A stretch of 64,000 bases of DNA from Molossus alvarezi. Its lineage: Eukaryota > Chordata > Mammalia > Chiroptera > Molossidae. The stretch is from positions 124,960,001 through 125,024,000 of the forward strand of contig CM073886.1 of assembly GCA_037176705.1 (NCBI GenBank), written 5' to 3'. The notes below the pieces were generated by a model. That model worked only from the letters and a program-made list of their open reading frames with translations, was not told where the DNA came from and did not search any database. Within the stretch, counting starts at the first letter, position 1. Every line of letters begins with the position of its first letter. Shown here piece by piece: positions 56,742 to 64,000 of this stretch. Made by a program: the position numbers and the translations under genes.

Positions 56742-56962
56742 TTAAAAAATTTTTTTCCTTTATTAATTTTAGAGAGAGAGGAAGTGAGAGGGTGAGAGAG
56801 AGATAGAAACATCAATGAGAGAGAACATCGATCAGCCGCCTCCTGCATGTCCCCCAATGGGCATCGGGCCCACAACCTGGGCATGTGTCCTGACCAGGAA
56901 TCAAACTGGCGACCTCTTGGTGTATGGGCTGATGCTCAACCACTGAGCCACGCCGGTCAGAC
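56742..56962 (-). mobile_element. Ves-type SINE (type B), full length
   Basis: Minus copy: 'TTTATTAATTTTAGAGAGAGAGG', 'GAGAACATCGATCAGCCGCC', 'CCTGACCAGGAATCAAACTGGCGACC', head complement 'CCACTGAGCCACGCCGGTCAG'. Imperfect target-site duplication CATATTATTCTTTCTT / ACATTGTTCTTTCTTA around 56724-56739 and 56964-56979. Confidence 0.92.
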
Positions 56963-57370
56963 CACATTGTTCTTTCTTAAAGCTGCTCTACAGGTCAAAT
57001 GTCCTCCATCAGATTCTGATGACCACCCCGAAACCAAATCCCTGCCTCTGTGCACTTCTAACTCAGGTACAGTCAGCATCACAAAGTTGGGCATTTACAA
57101 TTCTCTGAATATGTCACATACACCGGCACTAACTTCCTTGGTTAAGAAGATACATTTCGTAGGGCTAAGGACTATACGTCCTTATATCTGCTCTGTCAAA
57201 TATTTGCTAGGTATTTGGTTGATTGAAAATTTATGGAAGATTTCTGCCTAGCATGAGGCAACTAAGGTTTCAGTCATCTGTTAATCTCTCCACCTGCTTT
57301 CTGAACAGGGTGTATGGGGGTGATTAGACCACCCAATGTAAGTCTCTGCAAGCAGCACAAAAGAAAAGCT

Positions 57371-57575
57371 GGCCCTGGCTGGTATGGCTCAGTTGGTTGG
57401 AGCATCAACCTGTACACCAAAAGGTGGTGGGTTCGATTCCCAGTTAGGGCACATACCCAGGTTGTGGGTTCAGTCCCTGGTTGGAGTACATGCGGGAAAC
57501 AACCAATGAATGTTTCTCTCTCGTATCGATGCTTCTCTCTCTCTCAAATCAATAAAAAATATACCTTAAAAAAAG
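57371..57575 (+). mobile_element. Ves-type SINE (older type D)
   Basis: Head 'GGCCCTGGCTGGTATGGCTCAGTTGGTTGGAGC', box B 'GGTGGGTTCGATTCCC', 'GCACATACCCAGGTTGTGGGTTCAG', CT core, 'CAATAAAAAATATACC' and poly-A. A-rich flanks (AAAAGAAAAGC / AAAAAAAGGAG) obscure the duplication. Same head type as the pair at 11389-11870 but with a better box B. Confidence 0.93.
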
Positions 57576-58264
57576 GAGAACAGTCAACATGTCCTTTACC
57601 ACACACTGTTTGTCAGCAAATAATAGTACCCACAGTATTACAGAGACTACAGGGGGGCAGAGAGAATTTGGGGGCAGAATCAGAATAAAAATAAATGAAA
57701 CTGTCTTTTAAACAAAAGAAAGAAGTAGAGGACTGGACTTCAAACAGAATTTTACCAATGGAAAAGCATCGTAAACATTGTCTCTTCACTTACCCTGTGT
57801 GGTTTGAGAAAACTGAGTCCAACCTGTCTAAACACACACAGATTAAGTGAAAGTCCAGGGATACGCTCATCAGACTCAGGGCCGGTAAACTGGATTTCCT
57901 CACTGAAGTTTTACAGGCACCCCATTTGATTTGCAGCTACGATCCACAAGCTTTCGCTAATATATCTGCAAGGATGTAAAATACACCGGGACCTTTAGTT
58001 CGAAGTATAGCCCAGTTAAAGTAATTCGATTTGTCTTTGGCATTTTAGGAACCTATTACTGAGCATCACTCCAACTGTAGCGGGTGAAGGGGTGAAGATT
58101 ATAGGGGCTAGAACTGAACGATGCCAGGCCCTGACCATGCAGACATTTGGTTTTGATAATAAATTGTTTTCTTTGGATTTGCTTCTTCCTCTGAAAAGTC
58201 AAAGTGCTACAAGAATAAAATAAAACTAAACTACAAGTCCAAACTAGTTCATTTCCACGTCTCA
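57576..58264. other. Non-genic stretch
   Basis: No recognised repeat or exon; leads into the CpG island. Confidence 0.5.
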
Positions 58265-58620
58265 CTCCCATCACGGGACGGCTTGTTTTCAGCACGGTGG
58301 GCGGTCCCGGCGGGAGCGCGGCTCTGCTTCCACGCGCAGGCCTCGGCGGGCTAGTGAAGGCCCCTGCCCCGCTGCGCTTCCCTTGGCCCCGCGGAATCGC
58401 TGACCACGGGGTTGGGGTTCGGGAGACAAGTTAAAGCACGCCGGGCCCCACCCCTCTCCCACCCAGGGGGAGCGGAAGCCCGGAGCAGTGACCAATGCAA
58501 GGCCCTGCAGCGCGCGTCAGAGCTCCGGTAACTCCTGGTGGTCAACGGCAGGCCTGGGCCCAGAGGCGTCCTGATGCCCGAGCACCTCCCGCCGGCCCCC
58601 AGTGAGTCTCAGTTGCTACA
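58265..58620. promoter_or_regulatory. CpG island without a recognised gene
   Basis: About 32 CpG dinucleotides in 356 bases, with GC content near two thirds by eye; the surrounding DNA is CpG-poor. A GC box (GGGCGG, 58299-58304) and an ACCAAT motif (about 58490-58495) are present, and a donor-like GTGAGT lies near 58601. No TATA box stands out. The island overlaps no recognised repeat, so it is not explained by a young CpG-rich element. It could be an unannotated promoter, a first exon of a neighbouring gene, or an orphan island. Confidence 0.75.
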
Positions 58621-59587
58621 AATCCAGACCCGTGCACACAGCTTCCTCGTGTTTCCATAGAGCTGTCTGTGAGAATGTAATTCTTAAGGGCTGGACACTG
58701 CCCGGCTGGCCCCAGAAAGGCCGCCGGGTGCGTGCCCCTGGGATCCCCCCAGTCCTCCCTCTCGGGTGGTGGCCCACGCGTGGAGGCCCTGCCTGTGGAG
58801 TGCTGAGAAGAGCTCGCTCTGTGCTCCACCCTGGAACTCTGGCCAGTCCCGCCTGCACTTCCTTCCCTCCCATCATGTTCGGAGCATTTGCGCACAGCAG
58901 CCCCTGCTGAGATCAGAGCGCTCTACCCTTCCGAGGAACACGCTGCTGCTGGCTGGCAGGCTCAGAACTGGCCTGCGAGGCATAAATCTTCATTTCCCAG
59001 GGCAAAGTGTACTTGGCTTGCGGGATACATTCACAGTGACATAACTTTATAAGCACATCAGGTTAAAGTGTCTGCAACGTAAGACAACTGTTAGGACAAC
59101 TGACTTAATAGCCAAAGACTTAACCACACACGTACCATGCAGTTTTTATAATTCACTTTACATGTTCAGTTCTACAAAACGGAGTCAAATATGTGAGAAA
59201 ATTCCTTTACTACTTTGACCTTGGTAATAAAATATTTCACGAGCTACCTCCTGGGTGCCAGGAACACAGAAAAAATGCAACAACACAAGTAAAGCATGGT
59301 ACACATCAAATTCAGAGGCCGGCAACAGTGTACAGCGATCGCTCCAAGAAATCATTTGAGCGCTCAGCATTCCAACACTAAAGAATACAAAAACCTCTTG
59401 GAATAAGTCAAAGAAAATTGTGAAGAGTTTTATATTTTCTGTCACTGTGGTGGTGCTACTTTTCAAATCGTGATATAATCCTATAAACGTTTTACTAAAT
59501 ATATACTATAATTAAATTTCTTTGATTATGCATTTCAAAGGATTATGAATTGGGTACCAGGTAAATATTTCCTTTCTTATTGAATAA
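58621..59587. other. GC-rich shoulder grading into non-genic DNA
   Basis: 58680-58930 is still GC-rich but CpG-poorer. Four overlapping ORFs (up to 117 codons, both strands) run through it, none recognised. Beyond about 59050 the sequence is AT-rich and featureless. Confidence 0.5.
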
Positions 59588-59602
59588 CATTTTCTGTGTG
59601 CT

Positions 59603-59808
59603 GGCCCCAGCCAGTTTGGCTCAGCAGTTAGAGAGTCAGCCCACGGACCAAAGAGTTTCGGGTTCGATTCTGGCCAAGGGTATGTACCTCGGTCTCGGTT
59701 CGTCCCTGGCCCTGATCAGACTCCTGTGGGAGGCAACCAATCGATGTGTCTCTCTCACATCGATGTTTCTCTTTCTCTTTCTCTTTCTCTTTCTCTCTCT
59801 CTCTCTTC

Positions 59809-59863
<55 letters not shown>

Positions 59864-59931
59864 TCACCCCCTCTCACTTTGCCTGAAGATAAATGGAAAA
59901 AAATATCCTCGAGTGAGGATTTAAAAAAAAA
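59603..59931 (+). mobile_element. Ves-type SINE (type A) with giant CT core
   Basis: Head 'GGCCCCAGCCAGTTTGGCTCAGCAGTTAGAG', box B 'GGGTTCGATTCTGGCC', body, then about 100 bases of (CTTT)n/(CT)n (59767-59870), 'CCTCGAGTGAGGAT' and poly-A. An imperfect duplication (TTTCTGTGTGCT / CTTCCATGTGCT) is possible. The 114-codon ORF and its 79-codon antisense are translations of this repeat. Confidence 0.94.
59767..59870. repeat. Long polypyrimidine (CT)n array
   Basis: About 100 bases of C and T only on the plus strand, inside the SINE. It begins as TTTCTC units and becomes pure CT. Confidence 0.96.
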
Positions 59932-60326
59932 AACTTCCATGTGCTTAATGTTTATATTTCTTTTCATGTCTGCTTTTCTTTAAAAAAAAAAAATAGAGTA
60001 ACATAAGTCCCTTGACTATAATAGTAGCAAGATTTCAAAATAAACCACACAAACTTTCGAAATGCCAGCATACGTAACACGCTTGTTTTCTCCCCTGTAA
60101 ATGTACCATTTCTTAATTATTTTTCATGCTGTGAATGTAGAGCATAACTTTGCTTGCATCTCAGTTAAATCTTCAGTTTGTATTTTTTTCATTTTGCACA
60201 ATGGATTAGTGATTACCTGCTGTACTTCAGTAAACTATAATCAGATAGTTTGAGTTTGAATGTTTATAGTCATCTTCATTCCCAACTCTTGTCACTGAAA
60301 TCTGTAAGAATAAAAAGTTCCAGGAG

Positions 60327-60536
60327 CCCAGCCGGTGTGGCCCAGTGGTTGAGCATCGACCCATGCACCAAGAGGTCGCCGGTTCGATTCCCGTTAGGAC
60401 ACATGCCCAGGTCGTGAGCCAAATCCCCAGTGGGGGGCGTGCAGAAGGCGGCCAATCGATGTTCTCTTTCATTGATATCTCTCTCTCTCTCTCTCTCTCA
60501 AATCAATAAAGAAAAAAAATTTTTTTTAATAAATAC
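60327..60536 (+). mobile_element. Ves-type SINE (type B), full length
   Basis: Head 'CCCAGCCGGTGTGGCCCAGTGGTTGAGC', box B 'GCCGGTTCGATTCCC', 'CCAGTGGGGGGCGTGCAGAAGGCGGCC', CT core, 'AAATCAATAAAG'. A 17-bp target-site duplication with one mismatch: ATAAAAAGTTCCAGGAG / ATAAAAAGTTCCAAGAG at 60310-60326 and 60537-60553. Confidence 0.97.
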
Positions 60537-60564
60537 ATAAAAAGTTCCAAGAGAAAGTATGCAT

Positions 60565-60922
60565 TGTATGATTGTGACCCCCCAAAACTCATATGTCGAA
60601 GCATGAACCTCAGACTGTGACTGCATTTGGAGAGAAGACAGCTAGAGGGGGAATTAAGGTGAAATGAGGCTGTGCCCTGATCCAATCCGATCGGTGTCCT
60701 TATGAGAAGAGGTGAGGACACCTCTGGGATGTGCGCCCATGAGGAGAGCGTGTCAGGGAACGGAGGGCTGCCATCGCAAGCCAAGTAAAGGGGGCCCAAC
60801 AAAACCAGAATCTGCTGGCACCTTTACCTGCAATTTCCACCCTCCAGAACTGTAAGAAAATAGGTTTCCGTCGCTTAAGCCCCGTCGTGGCACTGATTAC
60901 GGCAGCCCAGCAAACTAGTACA
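60565..60922 (+). mobile_element. MLT1-like solo LTR (ERVL-MaLR)
   Basis: Begins 'TGTATGATTGTGACCCCCCAAAACTCATATGTCGAAGC' and ends 'CAAACTAGTACA'. Contains 'GACTGTGACTGCATTTGGAGAGAAG', 'GTGCCCTGATCCAATCCGATCGGTGTCCTTATGAGAAGAGG' and 'CCACCCTCCAGAACTGTAAGAAAATAGGTTTC'. The AATAAA signal has mutated to AATAGG. Solo LTR, no internal sequence. Confidence 0.88.
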
Positions 60923-62144
60923 CCCGTGGAGAGGCTTGTTCCCGCCCCCAGAGCCCGTTCCTGACAGTCGAAGCTTCTGGAAGGCTGGCCTTGCTGTCAT
61001 CTCCTGTTTCACCTCCTCCTCGCGCCGGATTTCTTCTCCTCTTCTCTCGGGCACGCTGGATTTTAAAGTGCCACCTGGAGCCCTGGGGAGAGGACCATTT
61101 CCGAAAGATGTGCACAGATGCTGACACCTTGGTTATTCTCAGCGAGGACAGTACAAAGGGCCAGCATGCCTCTCCCAAGCCAGAAGCATTGCAGAGCCAG
61201 TAGTTTTGGTCACGGTCATTTTTATTTCAAATGTAATTTGCGTCCATTATTTTTCAAGTACCAAACAATGAGTATATGTAAAGTTAAAAACAGAAGCCAC
61301 CAAATCCTTCTCCGAAAAAAAATATCCAGTCAGCAATGTAGTGTCTAAATCTCCTGCTTGTCATGGAGGAGTCTCCCTTAAAACACATGTGCAATCCTCT
61401 CCCGACTGCATCCACATCCTGTGAGCACTGCGCCAGCAAATGCCCCCCCCCCCACCCGAGAGAAAAGACCCCTTCTTGCTTCCTGGAGCTGAGACCCACT
61501 CCTGGCTCCCCGACCTCGGTGTCTGCCCACCAGAGCAGCATGTACACCTTTGCAGACAGCCTTCCATAAAGTCCTAATAACAGAAGCCCAGAATTGCTTT
61601 AACATTAGATGAGTAACTATTCAGGATTATTTGTTCCTGATACACTATGCCAACCCTTGCAGTTGAAAATTAAACAATAATACACTTCCTTGTCTGTTCC
61701 ACAAAGCAATAACCTGCTTCCCTGGTACAGAATCAGAGGCCAAAGGGTAGGTAATTTATCGCAGAAGAGAAAAGGGAGGTTTGCCAAGGGTAACAAAGAG
61801 GCAGTGATAGCCTCACTCCTGAGATATGGCTCTGGTTTAATTAAGGCAAAGCCAAGGAACTTTCCCCCCGATTCCCAACAGTGGCAGGTCAAGTTCAGCC
61901 TTCTCCTTAAAGCCAAGGTGGCCAGCCAGGTCCCAGACAATATATAGCAAGTAACAGATACCACATTAATCACCTTTTTTATGGTCAAGAGCTATCGTCC
62001 TGGGATTCTAAAGACTGCTTTGTTCCATTAAAGAGTGCCGATAATATCGTATACAGTCATGCAAGTGAATGTTAGTCATACTACCAGGAACTAAAAGAAA
62101 TCAAGACAGTCCTCAGGAAAACCATGCAGAGCCTTTAAGAAAAT
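60923..62144. other. Non-genic stretch
   Basis: No recognised repeat or exon. 11-C run at 61443-61453. ORFs of up to 123 codons (minus, 61617-61988) are unrecognised. Confidence 0.5.
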
Positions 62145-62154
62145 AAAGTTCTCG

Positions 62155-62408
62155 CTCTGGTTCATTTGGCTCAGCGGTTAGAGCGTTGGCCTGCAGTCCA
62201 GAGAGACCCGGGTTCGGTTCCCGCTAAGGGCATGTACCTTGGTTGCAGTCTGTTCCCGGCCCTGGTTGGGTCGTGTGGGTGGCAGCCACTTGATGTGCCC
62301 CTTTCAGGTCGATGTTTCTCTCTCTCTCTCTTCCGCTCTCTCCCTCCCACTCTATCTGAACAAAAAAAAAGAAAAGAAAAAATGTCCTCAGGTGAGGATA
62401 AAAAAAAA
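62155..62408 (+). mobile_element. Ves-type SINE (type A), full length
   Basis: Head 'CTCTGGTTCATTTGGCTCAGCGGTTAGAG', box B 'GGGTTCGGTTCCC', CT core, 'TGTCCTCAGGTGAGGAT', poly-A. Target-site duplication AAAGTTCTC (62146-62153 region and 62409-62417). It is followed at once by a compound microsatellite. Confidence 0.95.
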
Positions 62409-62412
62409 AAAG

Positions 62413-62430
62413 TTCTCTCTCTCTCTCTCC

Positions 62431-62472
<42 letters not shown>

Positions 62473-62484
62473 ATTATATATATG
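62413..62484. repeat. Compound (CT)n(AT)n(GT)n microsatellite
   Basis: (CT)8 at 62414-62429, (AT)10 at 62431-62450, (GT)11 at 62451-62472, then a short TA-rich end. Confidence 0.96.
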
Positions 62485-62811
62485 ATTATAGGTTTTTTTC
62501 ATGAGAATTGCAGTGTGTGTATGTGTGTTCATTCCCACAATCATGTGATAGTTGAAACTATTTGAAAACTTGCTGGAAATGACACTGAAGAAATAGAAAG
62601 TAGTATTAATGAGCAGACAAGGAGGTAATGCTAAATTTTGTTTGCAGAGTCAAACATATCTACATGGGAAAGGTGACTGTGGCTATACACACAAAATTAA
62701 ACAAGAGAATTAAAGTAACTGTTTAGATAATTAATATGAAAATATGTGTAATGTTAGGTGCAAAGAATTACATATCTCATGGGGTGGGGGACACACCCTT
62801 AAGGGTAACAT
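62485..62811. other. Non-genic stretch
   Basis: AT-rich; nothing recognised. Confidence 0.45.
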
Positions 62812-62906
62812 AGCTAATACTTAGTGAGTGCTCACTATGTACCAGGCATGGCTGAGTACTTTACATATACATAGATTAACTCATCTAATCCCCACCACAA
62901 CCCTTT
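62812..62906 (-). repeat. MIR SINE relic, first part
   Basis: 'AGTGAGTGCTCACTATGTACCAGGCATGGCTGAGTACTTTACATATACATAGATTAACTCATCTAATCCCCACCACAACCC' is the complement of the MIR 3' half; it is cut by the Ves SINE at 62907. Confidence 0.88.
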
Positions 62907-63152
62907 TTTTCTTTAATCTTCACCCAAGGACATTTTTGTATTCATCTTCAGATAGAGTGGGAGGGAGAGAGGGAGGAAGAGAGAGAGAGAAACATCAATG
63001 GGAGAGAGACACATCGACTGGTTGCCATCCACACGATGCCAACCAGGGCTGGGGACAAACTGCAACTGAAGTACATGCTCTCAGTGGGAACCGAACCCGG
63101 GACTCTCTGGTCCACAGCCGAGGCTCTAGCCGCTGAGCCAAACAAGTCACGG
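62907..63152 (-). mobile_element. Ves-type SINE (type A) inserted in a MIR
   Basis: Minus copy: 'AATCTTCACCCAAGGACAT', 'TTCATCTTCAGATAGAGTGGG', GA core, box B complement 'GGAACCGAACCCGGG', head complement 'CCGCTGAGCCAAACAAG'. Exact 17-bp target-site duplication CCCCACCACAACCCTTT at 62890-62906 and 63153-63169, made of MIR sequence. Confidence 0.97.
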
Positions 63153-63169
63153 CCCCACCACAACCCTTT

Positions 63170-63325
63170 GAGGTAGTATCTTGTCCCCATTGTACTGAAG
63201 AGGAAATCAAGGCCGAGAAAGGCTAAGTGAATTGCCTCGAGCCATATCATTGACGCATGTTTGTGAAGTTGGTGAGCTGGCCATCTGGCTCCAAGTCCCA
63301 AGCTCGTCCTATCTCACTGCATCTT
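63170..63325 (-). repeat. MIR SINE relic, second part
   Basis: 'GAGGTAGTATCTTGTCCCCATTGTACTGAAGAGGAAATCAAGGCCGAGAAAGGCTAAGTGAATTGCC' continues the MIR at 62812-62906, ending 'GGCTCCAAGTCCCAAGCTCGTCC'. Confidence 0.88.
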
Positions 63326-63351
63326 GAGGTAGGATTTTGCAAAGTCTGAGC

Positions 63352-63352
<1 letters not shown>

Positions 63353-63393
<41 letters not shown>
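63353..63393. repeat. (AC)20 microsatellite
   Basis: Pure AC run of about 40 bases just after the MIR. Confidence 0.97.
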
Positions 63394-63396
<3 letters not shown>

Positions 63397-64000
63397 CCTG
63401 GCATGCCAGATGTTCTATCATTACCAATTATATGTATGTACCTGAATATGTATTAGAATTTTAGTCCATCATACTTCTGCAATGCTCTTTCCGACATTCA
63501 GATCGTTCCTCTGTGTGGGGTTTTTCTAATGGATTTCTAGTCATTCTTGAAAATGCTGCTTAGACATCATCTATCTTAGATCCTTCCCATCCCTTCCTTG
63601 CCCACAGAACTAATCCCTTCCTCCATGTAATTTCTATGCTTGTTAATACTTATAGTTTTACATATATCACATCAGCAGAGGTACCACCAGCTTGGACTGA
63701 GAAGGACAGAGAGAATACAAAATGAAAAGAGATCTTAGATCCTCAAACTTCTACAAGCAGGAAGCAGGCTGCAAAAAACTACTCAGCTGCAAATACATAC
63801 TGCCTTTCATGAAACAAAACAAAAACAACAAAAAAACCATGGCTCAGAGGTTGGAAATAAGAGCAGGAGGTGGAGCCAAGAGCCATGAAGAATTGTTTCC
63901 AGGCCTTGATTCCTCATCAAGAACTGTGACCTGTGCCCAGCTAGGTGTCAGAATTACCGTGAGCTAAGGATTCTTGTGTACAGTCCATTCTCCCTATTGA
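63394..64000. other. Non-genic stretch, weak L2 signal
   Basis: 63545-63665 ('GCTGCTTAGACATCATCTATC', 'CCTTCCTCCATGTAATTTC') may be an upstream part of an L2 3' end. Otherwise nothing recognised up to the window end. Confidence 0.35.

Noticed and set aside
59580..59924. 114-codon ORF rich in Ser and Leu, with an antisense Arg/Glu-rich ORF
   Set aside because: Both are translations of the CT/GA core of a SINE.
62224..62544. 106-codon ORF with Thr-His and Ile-Tyr runs
   Set aside because: It covers a SINE and a (CT)(AT)(GT) microsatellite.
1..64000. Bacterial-type operons, riboswitches or origins
   Set aside because: Repeat content and composition are plainly mammalian; such features are not expected and none was seen.

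Overview
This window is nuclear DNA from a bat, most likely a yangochiropteran (vespertilionoid-type) species. The evidence is 24 copies of tRNA-derived Ves-type SINEs (box A 'TGGCTCAG.GGTTAGAG', box B 'GGTTCGATTCC'-like, CT-rich core, A-rich tail) in at least four sequence types, together with bat-type LINE-1 3' ends and the usual ancient mammalian repeats (MIR, L2, MER5A, MLT1-like LTRs, old L1M). I cannot name the genus or the locus.

No protein-coding exon, RNA gene or processed pseudogene could be recognised in 64 kb. Every open reading frame checked is short. Many are translations of SINEs and CT/GA repeats; one is the decayed C-terminus of a LINE-1 ORF2. The window therefore looks intergenic or deep-intronic.

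Layout. 1-8100: sparse, with three young SINEs, a TA-rich block (4237-4440) and long unique stretches. 8100-19500: SINEs, an old L1M, a young L1 3' end (10555-10868), a head-to-tail SINE pair (11389-11870), a MER5A and several MIR/L2 relics. 19500-24000: MIR, L2, and a MER5A opened by an old L1 and a SINE (21705-22375). 24015-29070: mostly unique, including a homeodomain-motif-rich stretch (24250-24850) that looks like a conserved non-coding element, and an unnamed mammalian repeat (25320-26080). 29070-34800: MLT1-like LTRs, a MIR, a (GA)n array. 34800-41500: the densest mobile-element region, with a SINE and an L1 sharing one duplicated target site (36951-37755), a 38-bp minisatellite (38127-38300), and nested L1s. 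41500-50900: SINEs, a young L1 tail with ORF2 remnant, an old L1M split by a VES SINE, and a GT/AC palindrome (49349-49407). 50900-59600: mostly unique, with MIR/L2 pairs and one clear CpG island (58265-58620) without a recognised gene. 59600-64000: SINEs, an MLT1-like LTR, a MIR split by a SINE, microsatellites.

There is no gene system to describe. What can be reconstructed is a layered history: ancient eutherian elements (MIR, L2, MER5A, MLT1, L1M) were later interrupted by bat L1 and Ves insertions, several with intact target-site duplications. The best leads for function are the orphan CpG island and the putative conserved elements. Repeat family names were assigned from memory of consensus sequences, not by a database search.
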